Below are positions 1 through 6,513 of a stretch of 6,513 nt of DNA, piece after piece. Below the pieces are notes generated by a model. That model had not been told where the DNA came from, made no database searches, and saw nothing but the letters and a program-made list of their open reading frames with translations. Positions within the stretch are counted from its first letter, which is position 1. Every line of letters starts with the position of its first letter. The stretch comes from Ramlibacter sp. (GTDB lineage Bacteria > Pseudomonadota > Gammaproteobacteria > Burkholderiales > Burkholderiaceae), in NCBI GenBank assembly GCA_014376915.1, contig JACMQP010000023.1:1-6513 (forward strand). The letters are read 5' to 3'. Both the position numbers and the translations under genes were made by a program.

Positions 1-359
1 CGGCCGGCGGAAACCTGCTGCGGCAGCCGCACGCCGATGAAGTCCTCGCCGGCCGCAACCGTGGTCACCGGCAGCAGCTTGCCATCCACCAGCAGGGTCG
101 CGTGCTTGATCTCCAGCTGCCGGCCGTTGATCCAGAAGAAGTCGAGCGGCCGCTGCAGTTCGACGTCGGTCTCGACCTTGCCCTCGAAGCTGGGGGCGTC
201 CGGCAGCACGCTGAGATCGAGCGTGTAGGCAAGGGGCCGCACTGCGTCGCCAAGCTTCATGACGGGCGGCGGCGGGTCGGCGGCCAGTGCCGTAAGTGGG
301 GCGACCACGAGCAGGCAAAGCGCCAGCAGGAAGGCGCGGAAAGGCTTGGTGGATCGCAT
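1..359 (-). CDS. Secreted M1-family metallopeptidase (aminopeptidase N-like), N-terminal part only
   Basis: The first 119 codons of a gene that continues past the left edge. The start ATG is at 359-357 and no stop is met. The product begins with a classic Sec signal peptide: basic residues R2, K5 and R8, a hydrophobic core from about residue 9 to 22, and an ALAA cleavage region near residues 24-27, followed by a proline run. The mature part (KLGDAVRPLAYTLDLSV..., then F-x-G-K-V-E-T-D-V and later a W-I-N-G-R-x-L segment) resembles the N-terminal beta-sheet domain of M1 zinc aminopeptidases, which trim N-terminal residues from peptides. The HEXXH zinc motif lies outside the window, so activity cannot be judged. 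Cys15 sits inside the hydrophobic core with Leu before it, so it is a poor lipobox; a periplasmic enzyme is more likely than a lipoprotein. No clear Shine-Dalgarno precedes the ATG; the start rests on the signal peptide. The gene follows the TPR-methyltransferase by 53 bases on the same strand and may share its transcript. Confidence 0.75.
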   Translation of the reverse strand, partial: MRSTKPFRAFLLALCLLVVAPLTALAADPPPPVMKLGDAVRPLAYTLDLSVLPDAPSFEGKVETDVELQRPLDFFWINGRQLEIKHATLLVDGKLLPVTTVAAGEDFIGVRLPQQVSAG

Positions 360-412
360 GGTGGGCTGGACTGTAGCCCGCCAGGCGCGGCCGCGGGTTT
401 CCCCGGACCGGA
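360..412 (-). other. Short gap between methyltransferase and M1 peptidase genes, with a small inverted repeat
   Basis: Fifty-three GC-rich bases separate the stop of the TPR-methyltransferase from the start of the peptidase. GGGCT at 363-367 and AGCCC at 375-379 form a 5-bp inverted repeat with a 7-base loop, ending 3 bases before the peptidase ATG on the transcript. A second short stem (CGGG/CCCG) lies near 393-404. Neither is followed by a T-run on the minus strand, so neither looks like an intrinsic terminator. No convincing promoter is visible here, which fits read-through from the upstream gene, but this is weak evidence. Confidence 0.35.
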
Positions 413-1732
413 TCAGGCGGGCTTCTTCGCGATGACCAGAAAGCCGGCGACCGGCAGGTCCTGCTCCAGGCGCAGCTCTGAGTCCTCGATCGCGACGTCG
501 GCGAACCCGGCTGCACGGCACAACGCTTCGATATGGCTGCGCTTGTGCGCGTAGCGGCCGGCGGGCCGCAGCACCAGATCCGCTTCGTCTTCGGCGGCGG
601 TCTCGCAGGAGAAGATGAACCGGCCCCCCGGCACCAGGATCCGGTGCGCGTCGGGGATGGCCGTGGTCATGTCGCCGACATAGATGAACAGGTCCAGCGC
701 GGCGATCACGTCATACAGCGACGCCGGCGTTTCCTGCAGCGCGTCGAGCACGTTGACGTGGTGGAACCGGTCATAAACCTGGTGCCGCATGGCCTGTGCC
801 GTCATCTGCTCGGACAGGTCCACGCCGATCAGGAAGCCGTCGATGCGGCCCAGACAAGCGCCAAGCAGGCCGGTGCCGCAGCCCAGGTCCAGGACGTTCA
901 GCTTGAGGCCCGGATAGCTGTCCTTGATGATGCCGGCGACCTGCTTGGGCAGATGGTATTTCAGGCCGCGGACCAGGTGTTCGTCGAACATGTGCGCAAC
1001 CGGATCGAATAGTTTCTTGACCACCGCATCCGGTTGCGACGGGGGCGTCTGGCCTGCGGCCAGCGCTTGCAGGAACCGGTATTCCTGGTTGCCGGGTTCG
1101 CGTTCCAGCAGGACCGCGCAATCCTTCAACGCCGCGGCTTCGTCGCCCTTGGCGTGGAATGCCTGGGCCCGTCCCAGCAGCGCTTCGTTGTTTTCCGGCG
1201 CGACCGTCAGCAGCTCCTCATAGCGCTGGATGGCGTCGTCGTGCCGTCCCACCCGCCGCAGGTCAGTCGCGATCAACAGCTTGACGCTGTTGTTCTTCGG
1301 AACCAGCGCCGAGAGCTGCTGCAGCCAGACCAGTGCCTGTTCGAGGTCCTGCGCGTCGTGCGAGACATCGGCCATCCGCGCGAGCACCTGCGGGTTACGC
1401 GGATCCAGCGATACTGCGCGCCGGCCGTGCGTCATGGCCTCGTCAAAACGGCCCAGCCTCGATAGCAACGCAGCGTATTCGGTGACCGACACCGGCCAGG
1501 TCGGCTCCAGTTCGACCGCCCGGCGAGCCGCTTCCTCGGCGCGCTGCGGATTGCCGGCCGCCTCGCCGAGCCGCATGCCCAGCAGATAGACACGCGGATC
1601 CCGGGGCGCCGACTTGACCACGGCATTGAGCCGTTCGGCGGCCTCCGACAGCTTGCCGCTGGTGATGAGGTGCTGCACGGTTTGCAGCCGCTTGGCAATT
1701 GGATCGGCCGTGGTGATGGTGGTGGGTGTCAT
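413..1732 (-). CDS. TPR-repeat class I SAM-dependent methyltransferase (COG4976-like), substrate unknown
   Basis: A 439-residue two-part protein. Residues 12-215 are six tandem tetratricopeptide repeats of exactly 34 residues, each ending with a proline (P43, P77, P111, P145, P179, P213); TPRs form a curved helical scaffold for protein binding. A linker with KLFDPVAHMFDEHLV (about 240-254) is typical of TPR-linked methyltransferases. The Rossmann domain follows: motif I VLDLGCGTG at 280-288, the acidic residue D305 at the end of strand 2 for the SAM ribose, and later a LVPGGRFIFSCE segment typical of class I enzymes. There is no signal peptide or membrane segment, so it should be cytoplasmic. 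The likely role is methylating a protein or small molecule recruited by the TPRs; I cannot name the substrate. The ATG at 1732 was chosen because the first TPR begins shortly after it. An in-frame ATG at 1765 would add 11 residues (MTGFVQQYRFP). Neither has a good Shine-Dalgarno. It is divergent from sucA. Confidence 0.85.
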   Translation of the reverse strand: MTPTTITTADPIAKRLQTVQHLITSGKLSEAAERLNAVVKSAPRDPRVYLLGMRLGEAAGNPQRAEEAARRAVELEPTWPVSVTEYAALLSRLGRFDEAMTHGRRAVSLDPRNPQVLARMADVSHDAQDLEQALVWLQQLSALVPKNNSVKLLIATDLRRVGRHDDAIQRYEELLTVAPENNEALLGRAQAFHAKGDEAAALKDCAVLLEREPGNQEYRFLQALAAGQTPPSQPDAVVKKLFDPVAHMFDEHLVRGLKYHLPKQVAGIIKDSYPGLKLNVLDLGCGTGLLGACLGRIDGFLIGVDLSEQMTAQAMRHQVYDRFHHVNVLDALQETPASLYDVIAALDLFIYVGDMTTAIPDAHRILVPGGRFIFSCETAAEDEADLVLRPAGRYAHKRSHIEALCRAAGFADVAIEDSELRLEQDLPVAGFLVIAKKPA

Positions 1733-1763
1733 TGGAAATCGATACTGCTGGACGAAACCCGTC

Positions 1764-1769
1764 ATTATC
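1764..1769 (-). promoter_or_regulatory. Possible -10 box for the TPR-methyltransferase
   Basis: Read on the minus strand this is GATAAT, a 5-of-6 match to TATAAT. It would start transcripts near 1757 and give a leader of about 25 bases before the ATG at 1732. It overlaps the alternative ATG at 1765, so if it is real the 1732 start is correct. No good -35 hexamer lies 16-18 bases upstream and there is no extended TGn, so this could be chance or activator-dependent. Confidence 0.2.
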
Positions 1770-1907
1770 CGCGACCGCCGCGGGCGCACTGGGAACGGTG
1801 GCACAATCGACGCCTGCAACACCCGGCGCCTTCCAGCCACAGTCGCATCCGCCAACCGGTCCAGCCGTGTCGCGGAAGGTTTCTCGAACCAGCCAAAGTC
1901 TCCCGCA

Positions 1908-1920
1908 GGGAGGCGGAAAG
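1908..1920 (+). promoter_or_regulatory. Purine-rich ribosome binding region of sucA
   Basis: GGGAGG at 1908-1913 is the better match to the 16S rRNA tail, but it lies 16 bases before the ATG at 1930, longer than usual. GGAAAG at 1915-1920 is a weaker match with a normal 9-base spacing. Either one supports initiation at 1930 over the in-frame GTG codons further upstream (1867 and 1726). A similar GAAAG sits 8 bases before odhB. Confidence 0.45.
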
Positions 1921-1929
1921 TTCAGCGCA

Positions 1930-4800
1930 ATGAGCGAGCCCAGTTCCGTCTATACGGCCTATCAAGGCAATTCCTACCTCTTCGGCGGCAATGCGCCCTA
2001 CGTGGAGGAGATGTACGAAAACTACCTCGCCAACCCCGGCAGCGTGACCGACACCTGGCGCGAGTATTTCGATGCCCTCCAGCACGTTCCCGCCGTCGAC
2101 GGCACTAATGCCAAGGATGTTCCGCACATGCCGGTCATCAACGCGTTCGCCGAACGCGCCAAGCAGGGCGGCACCAAGGTGGTGGTGGCCAGCGGCGCCG
2201 ATTCCGAGCTCGGCCGCAAGCGGACAGCCGTCCAGCAGCTGATCGCGGCCTACCGCAACGTCGGCGCGCGCTGGGCTGACCTCGACCCGCTCAAGCGCAC
2301 CGAGCGCGAAAAGATTCCCGAGCTCGACCCGGCGTTTTACGGCTTTACCGATGCTGACCAGGAAACGGTGTTCAACACCAGCAACACGTTCTTCGGCAAG
2401 GAGTCGATGACCCTGCGCGAACTGATCAACGCGCTGCGCGAAACTTACTGCGGCACCATCGGCGCCGAGTACATGTACATCTCCGACCAGGCCAAGAAGC
2501 GCTGGTGGCAGCAACGCCTCGAAAGCATCCGCAGCAAGCCGAACTTCTCGGCCGACCGCAAGAAGCACATTCTCGACCGGGTCACTGCAGCCGAAGGCCT
2601 TGAGCGGTTCCTGCACACCAAGTACGTCGGCCAGAAACGTTTTTCGCTGGAAGGCGGCGAGAGCTTCATCGCCTCGATGGACGAACTGATACAGGAAGCG
2701 GGCGTCAAGGGGGTGCAGGAGATCGTGATCGGCATGGCCCACCGCGGTCGCCTCAACGTGCTGGTGAACTCGTTGGGCAAGATGCCCGCCGACCTGTTCG
2801 CCGAGTTCGACCACACGGCCAAGGAAGACCTGCCGTCCGGCGACGTCAAGTACCACCAGGGCTTCAGCTCCGACGTCACCACCCGTGGTGGCCCGGTGCA
2901 CCTGAGCCTGGCCTTCAATCCCTCTCACCTCGAGATCGTCAACCCGGTTGTCGAGGGCTCGGTGCGGGCCCGGATGGACCGCCGCGCCGACCCGCAGGGC
3001 AAGCAGGTGCTGCCGGTGCTGGTGCACGGCGACGCCGCCTTTGCCGGCCAGGGCGTGGTGATGGAAACGCTGGCGCTGGCCGAAACCCGCGGCTATTTCA
3101 CCGGCGGCACGGTGCACATCGTCATCAACAACCAGATCGGTTTCACCACCAGCGACCCGCGCGACAGCCGCTCGACGCTGTACTGCACCGACGTGGTCAA
3201 GATGATCGAGGCGCCGGTGCTGCACGTGAACGGCGACGATCCGGAAGCGGTGGTGCTTGCCACGCAGATGGTGCTGGACTACCGGATGGAGTTCGCCAAG
3301 GACGTGGTGCTGGACATCGTCTGCTTCCGCAAGCTGGGCCACAACGAGCAGGACACACCCTCGCTGACCCAGCCGCTCATGTACAAGAAGATCGCCGCCC
3401 ACCCCGGCACGCGCAAGCTGTATGCCGACAAGCTGGCGGCGCAGGGCCTGGGCGAGACGATGGGCGACGACATGGTCAAGGCCTACCGCGCCGCGATGGA
3501 CGCCGGCAAGCACACCATCGATCCCGTGTTGACCAACTTCAAGAGCAAGTACGCGGTCGACTGGAGCCCGTACCTGGGCAAGAAGTGGACGGACGCCGGC
3601 GACACTGCGATCCCGATGGCCGAGTGGAAGCGGCTGGCCGACAAGATCACCACCGTGCCGGCGAACTTCACGCCGCATCCGCTGGTCAAGAAGGTGCTGG
3701 ACGACCGCGCTGCCATGGGCCGCGGCGAATCGAACGTCGACTGGGGCATGGGCGAGCACATGGCGTTCGCGTCGCTGGTGGCCAGCGGCTACCCGGTGCG
3801 CCTGTCAGGTGAAGACGTCGGGCGCGGCACCTTCACCCACCGGCACTCGGTGCTGCACGACCAGAACCGTGAGCGCTGGGATGTGGGCACCTACGTGCCG
3901 CTGCAGAACGTCGCCGAGAACCAGGCGCCGTTCGTGGTGATCGACTCGATCCTGTCGGAGGAAGCCGTGCTCGGCTTTGAGTACGGCTATGCATCCAACG
4001 ACCCGAACACGCTGGTGATCTGGGAAGCGCAGTTCGGCGACTTCGTCAACGGCGCCCAGGTGCTGATCGACCAGTTCATCGCCTCGGGCGAGGTGAAGTG
4101 GGGCCGCGTCAACGGCATCACGCTGATGCTGCCGCACGGGTATGAAGGCCAGGGCCCGGAGCACAGCTCGGCGCGGCTGGAGCGCTTCATGCAGCTGTCG
4201 GCCGACCTGAACATGCAGGTGGTGCAGCCGACCACGGCCAGCCAGATCTTCCACCTGCTGCGCCGCCAGATGGTGCGCCAGTTGCGCAAGCCCCTGGTCA
4301 TCATGACGCCCAAATCGCTGCTGCGAAACAAGGACGCCACCTCGCCGGTTTCCGAGTTCACCAGGGGCAGCTTCCAGACCGTCATTCCGGAGAACAAGGA
4401 GCTCAAGGGCGACAAGGTCAAGCGGGTGATCGTCTGCTCGGGCAAGGTCTATTACGACCTGGCCAAGAAGCGTGAAGAGAAGGGCGCTGACGATGTCGTC
4501 ATCCTGCGGGTCGAGCAGCTCTATCCGTTTCCACACAAGGTGTTCGCGGCGGAGCTGCGCAAGTATCCGAACGCCACCGAGATCGTGTGGTGCCAGGACG
4601 AACCGCAGAACCAGGGTGCCTGGTTCTTCGTGCAGCACTACATCCACGAGAACATGGTGGACGGCCAGAAGCTGGGTTACTCCGGCCGCGCCGCGTCTGC
4701 ATCGCCGGCGGTGGGCTACTCGCACCTGCACCAGGAGCAGCAAAAAGCCCTGGTCGACGGCGCTTACGGCAAGCTCAAGGGCTTTGTCCTGACGAAGTAA
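1930..4800 (+). CDS. sucA: 2-oxoglutarate dehydrogenase E1 component (E1o)
   Basis: A 956-residue thiamine diphosphate enzyme, full length for the family. It decarboxylates 2-oxoglutarate and reductively succinylates the lipoyl group of E2o in the TCA cycle, in the cytoplasm. The N-terminal segment ([18 protein letters not shown], residues 16-33, then W43-R-E-Y-F) matches the helix that family knowledge links to E2 binding. The first catalytic domain carries HRGRLNVL (H271 on) and the cofactor site: [10 protein letters not shown] at 366-375 and NNQIGF at 400-405. The pyrimidine-binding domain has [14 protein letters not shown] from 626, and [13 protein letters not shown] is at 735-747. The C-terminal domain runs to LKGFVLTK. 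The start at 1930 is chosen because homologues begin just before this N-terminal helix; the frame stays open for 68 more codons upstream to a GTG at 1726, but that stretch is low in complexity and would overlap the divergent gene. It heads the run sucA-odhB-lpdA. No frameshift or missing key residue was seen. Confidence 0.97.
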   Translation: MSEPSSVYTAYQGNSYLFGGNAPYVEEMYENYLANPGSVTDTWREYFDALQHVPAVDGTNAKDVPHMPVINAFAERAKQGGTKVVVASGADSELGRKRTAVQQLIAAYRNVGARWADLDPLKRTEREKIPELDPAFYGFTDADQETVFNTSNTFFGKESMTLRELINALRETYCGTIGAEYMYISDQAKKRWWQQRLESIRSKPNFSADRKKHILDRVTAAEGLERFLHTKYVGQKRFSLEGGESFIASMDELIQEAGVKGVQEIVIGMAHRGRLNVLVNSLGKMPADLFAEFDHTAKEDLPSGDVKYHQGFSSDVTTRGGPVHLSLAFNPSHLEIVNPVVEGSVRARMDRRADPQGKQVLPVLVHGDAAFAGQGVVMETLALAETRGYFTGGTVHIVINNQIGFTTSDPRDSRSTLYCTDVVKMIEAPVLHVNGDDPEAVVLATQMVLDYRMEFAKDVVLDIVCFRKLGHNEQDTPSLTQPLMYKKIAAHPGTRKLYADKLAAQGLGETMGDDMVKAYRAAMDAGKHTIDPVLTNFKSKYAVDWSPYLGKKWTDAGDTAIPMAEWKRLADKITTVPANFTPHPLVKKVLDDRAAMGRGESNVDWGMGEHMAFASLVASGYPVRLSGEDVGRGTFTHRHSVLHDQNRERWDVGTYVPLQNVAENQAPFVVIDSILSEEAVLGFEYGYASNDPNTLVIWEAQFGDFVNGAQVLIDQFIASGEVKWGRVNGITLMLPHGYEGQGPEHSSARLERFMQLSADLNMQVVQPTTASQIFHLLRRQMVRQLRKPLVIMTPKSLLRNKDATSPVSEFTRGSFQTVIPENKELKGDKVKRVIVCSGKVYYDLAKKREEKGADDVVILRVEQLYPFPHKVFAAELRKYPNATEIVWCQDEPQNQGAWFFVQHYIHENMVDGQKLGYSGRAASASPAVGYSHLHQEQQKALVDGAYGKLKGFVLTK

Positions 4801-4828
4801 CCGAACAAGAATACCGAAAGAATTTGAC

Positions 4829-6103
4829 ATGGCTATCGTTGAAGTGAAAGTTCCCCAGTTGTCCGAATCGGTCGCGGAAGCAACCCTGCTGCAGTGGAAG
4901 AAGAAGCCGGGTGATGCGGTTGCGATCGACGAAATCCTGATCGAGATCGAGACCGACAAGGTGGTGCTGGAAGTGCCCGCGCCGGCGGCTGGCGTGCTCG
5001 CCGAGATCGTGCAGGCCGACGGCGCCATCGTGGCTGCGGAGCAGGTCATCGCCAGAATCGACACCGAAGGCAAGGGCGCCGTGGCTGCCCCGGCCCCCGC
5101 CGCCCCGGCGCCTGCTATCCCGGCGCCTGCGGCCGCTGGCCCTGCGACCGCCGCTGCTGCCACGGGCGGCACAATGGCGGGCATCGCGATGCCGGCCGCC
5201 GCCAAGTTGATGGCCGACAACAGCCTGGCCGCGGGTTCGGTGCCGGGCACCGGCAAGGATGGGCGCGTGACCAAGGGCGACGTCCTCGGCGCCGTCGCTG
5301 CTGGCGCCAAGTCCCCGGTCGCGCCTGTCGCGGCACCCGTTGCGGCGCCGCGCGCTGCGCTGCAGGCCGTGAACGCGCCGGTCGGCGCGCCCAACCTGGG
5401 CGAGCGCCCGGAACAGCGCGTTCCGATGAGCCGCCTGCGGGCCCGCGTCGCGGAGCGCCTGCTCCAGTCGCAGCAGAGCAACGCCATCCTCACTACGTTC
5501 AACGAAGTGAATATGGCGCCGGTGATGGAGATGCGCAAGCGCTTCCAGGAGAAGTTCGAGAAGGAGCACGGTGTCAAGATCGGCTTCATGAGTTTCTTCG
5601 TGAAGGCTGCGGTCCACGCGCTCAAGAAGTACCCGGTCATCAACGCCTCGGTCGACGGCAACGACATCGTCTACCACGGCTACTTCGACATCGGCATCGC
5701 CGTCGGCTCGCCGCGCGGCCTGGTGGTGCCGATCCTGCGCAACGCCGACCAGATGAGCTTTGCCGACATCGAGAAGAAGATCGCCGAATACGGTGCCAAG
5801 GCGCGAGACGGCAAGCTGGGCATCGAGGAGATGACCGGCGGCACCTTCTCGATTTCCAACGGCGGCGTGTTCGGCTCGATGCTGTCCACTCCCATCATCA
5901 ACCCGCCGCAGTCGGCCATTTTGGGCGTGCACGCGACCAAGGATCGGGCGGTGGTCGAAAACGGCCAGATCGTGGTGCGCCCGATGAACTACCTCGCCTT
6001 GAGCTACGACCACCGGATCATCGACGGCCGCGAAGCCGTCCTCGGCCTGGTGGCAATGAAGGAAGCGCTGGAAGACCCGGCCCGACTTCTCTTTGATATC
6101 TAG
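4829..6103 (+). CDS. odhB: 2-oxoglutarate dehydrogenase E2 component, dihydrolipoyllysine succinyltransferase
   Basis: A 424-residue acyltransferase forming the core of the 2-oxoglutarate dehydrogenase complex; it moves the succinyl group from its own lipoyl arm to CoA. Residues 1-77 are a single lipoyl domain with the modified lysine in the ETDKV motif (K44). An Ala/Pro-rich flexible linker covers about 82-115 and contains three tandem five-residue units (87-101). A peripheral-subunit-binding domain, which docks E1 or E3, lies at about 119-155 ([10 protein letters not shown]... to GRVTKGDV). A second linker leads to the catalytic domain, about 192-424, with the active-site motif [10 protein letters not shown]395 and D399. 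A single lipoyl domain and the ending DPARLLFDI fit E2o rather than the pyruvate enzyme. The start is 28 bases after the sucA stop, with CGAAAG at 4815-4820 as a plausible ribosome site 8 bases upstream. It is almost certainly in one transcript with its neighbours. Confidence 0.97.
   Translation: MAIVEVKVPQLSESVAEATLLQWKKKPGDAVAIDEILIEIETDKVVLEVPAPAAGVLAEIVQADGAIVAAEQVIARIDTEGKGAVAAPAPAAPAPAIPAPAAAGPATAAAATGGTMAGIAMPAAAKLMADNSLAAGSVPGTGKDGRVTKGDVLGAVAAGAKSPVAPVAAPVAAPRAALQAVNAPVGAPNLGERPEQRVPMSRLRARVAERLLQSQQSNAILTTFNEVNMAPVMEMRKRFQEKFEKEHGVKIGFMSFFVKAAVHALKKYPVINASVDGNDIVYHGYFDIGIAVGSPRGLVVPILRNADQMSFADIEKKIAEYGAKARDGKLGIEEMTGGTFSISNGGVFGSMLSTPIINPPQSAILGVHATKDRAVVENGQIVVRPMNYLALSYDHRIIDGREAVLGLVAMKEALEDPARLLFDI
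5087..5131 (+). repeat. Three tandem 15-bp units in the odhB interdomain linker
   Basis: Three in-frame 15-base units (5087-5101, 5102-5116, 5117-5131) encode [10 protein letters not shown] and IPAPA. The last two share the 12-mer CCCGGCGCCTGC exactly, at 5104-5115 and 5119-5130; the first is more diverged. Ala/Pro linkers of this kind keep the lipoyl domain mobile so that it can visit the three active sites. The exact repeat suggests a recent duplication and a site where length may vary between strains. Confidence 0.7.
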
Positions 6104-6109
6104 ATCACC

Positions 6110-6513
6110 ATGAGCCAACAATTCGACGTGGTCGTCATCGGCGCCGGCCCCGGCGGCTATATCGCCGCGATCCGCGCCGCCCAGCTCGGTTTCACCGTGG
6201 CCTGCATCGACGAATGGAAGAACAGCACGGGCGGCCCCGCGCTGGGAGGGACCTGCACCAACGTCGGCTGCATCCCTTCCAAGGCACTCCTGCAGTCGTC
6301 GGAAAACTTCGACCAGGCCGGCCATCACTTCGCCGATCACGGCATCCAGATCCAGGGCCTGGACATCGACGTGGGCAAGATGCTGGCCCGCAAGGACCAG
6401 GTCGTCAAACAGAACAACGACGGCATCCTGTTCCTGTTCAAGAAGAACAAGGTGACGTTCTTCCACGGCCGCGGTGCGTTCGCAGCCAAGGGTGATGCAG
6501 GCTACGAGATCAA
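6110..6513 (+). CDS. lpdA: Dihydrolipoyl dehydrogenase (E3) of the 2-oxoglutarate dehydrogenase complex, N-terminal part
   Basis: The first 134 codons of a flavoprotein that continues past the right edge. It re-oxidises dihydrolipoyl-E2 and passes electrons through a disulfide and FAD to NAD+. Visible evidence: the FAD-binding Rossmann motif VVVIGAGPGGYIAAIRAAQLG (GxGxxG at 11-16), the acidic end of that fold (IDEW, 33-36), and the redox-active disulfide in GGTCTNVGCIPSKALLQ with C49 and C54. The NAD-binding and dimerisation domains and the HxxxxE catalytic base are outside the window. The insertion with W36-K-N...G-G-P before the disulfide motif is, from memory, typical of betaproteobacterial E3 enzymes encoded beside odhB. 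The ATG is only 6 bases after the odhB TAG and has no good Shine-Dalgarno, so translation is probably coupled to odhB. Its place in the operon suggests it serves this complex rather than being a shared E3. Confidence 0.95.
   Translation, partial: MSQQFDVVVIGAGPGGYIAAIRAAQLGFTVACIDEWKNSTGGPALGGTCTNVGCIPSKALLQSSENFDQAGHHFADHGIQIQGLDIDVGKMLARKDQVVKQNNDGILFLFKKNKVTFFHGRGAFAAKGDAGYEI

Larger units (their letters stand above)
1733..1929. promoter_or_regulatory. Divergent intergenic control region between the TPR-methyltransferase and sucA
   Basis: These 197 bases separate two genes transcribed away from each other, so both promoters are expected here. I found no convincing sigma-70 pair for sucA: CACAAT at 1802-1807 is a 4-of-6 match to the -10 consensus but has no recognisable -35 box. 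A minor inverted repeat, GACG (1751-1754) and CGTC (1760-1763), could be part of an operator but is too short to count on. Open reading frames run through the gap on both strands, as expected in GC-rich DNA; their predicted peptides are low in complexity and I do not call them genes. Confidence 0.45.

Noticed and set aside
305..325. A lipobox around Cys15 of the M1 peptidase
   Set aside because: Leu stands directly before the Cys instead of Gly, Ala or Ser, and the Cys is in the middle of the hydrophobic core; a later ALAA site fits ordinary signal cleavage.
384..404. An intrinsic terminator after the TPR-methyltransferase
   Set aside because: The stems are short and no T-run follows on the minus strand.
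102..1465. Plus-strand open frames such as 102-554, 533-1012 and 1034-1465
   Set aside because: They lie antisense to the M1 peptidase and TPR-methyltransferase genes, and their peptides are low in complexity with no family features.
1733..1855. Extension of the TPR-methyltransferase to a TTG at 1855
   Set aside because: The extra 41 residues are Arg/Pro-rich, come before the first TPR without family resemblance, and would fill most of the control region. ATG starts at 1732 or 1765 are far more likely.
1765..3759. A 664-codon open frame antisense to sucA, with others at 3805-5667 and 4775-6466 covering most of the odh genes
   Set aside because: The predicted peptides are rich in His, Val, Arg, Leu, Gly and Ala and look like reverse readings of GC-rich codons. 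They show no recognisable domain, and the opposite strand holds clear conserved enzymes.
1..6513. A new defence, mobile or RNA-based system
   Set aside because: No transposase, integrase, long repeat, spacer array, tRNA-like sequence or toxin-antitoxin pair was seen. All long coding stretches are explained by five ordinary genes.

Overview
The window is a GC-rich stretch of ordinary bacterial chromosome. It most likely comes from a betaproteobacterium of the Burkholderiales type. That inference rests on the gene order E1o, E2o and a dedicated E3 in one run, and on recognisable family wording: the E1o N-terminus with [12 protein letters not shown], and an E3 with an EWKN...GGTCTNVGC segment. 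I could not test it by any search.

There are two divergent blocks. On the minus strand, reading leftwards from about 1732, lies a protein of six tandem TPR repeats fused to a class I SAM-dependent methyltransferase (413-1732). After a 53-base gap comes the 5' end of an exported M1-family metallopeptidase, cut by the left edge of the window (1-359). On the plus strand, reading rightwards from 1930, lie sucA (E1 of the 2-oxoglutarate dehydrogenase complex), odhB (E2, dihydrolipoyl succinyltransferase) and the first third of lpdA (E3, dihydrolipoyl dehydrogenase), which is cut by the right edge. The 197-base gap 1733-1929 must hold the control signals for both blocks.

The three plus-strand genes encode one machine. 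E1o decarboxylates 2-oxoglutarate on thiamine diphosphate and passes the succinyl group to the lipoyl-lysine of E2o. E2o hands it to CoA, and E3 re-oxidises the lipoyl group using FAD and NAD+. Intergenic gaps of 28 and 6 bases point to one transcript. The catalytic residues I could look for are present in E1o, E2o and the visible part of E3, so the complex looks functional.

I saw no mobile element, CRISPR array, RNA gene or new defence-like system. The least explained item is the TPR-methyltransferase, whose substrate is unknown. Very long antisense open frames cover much of the odh genes, but they look like high-GC codon shadows.
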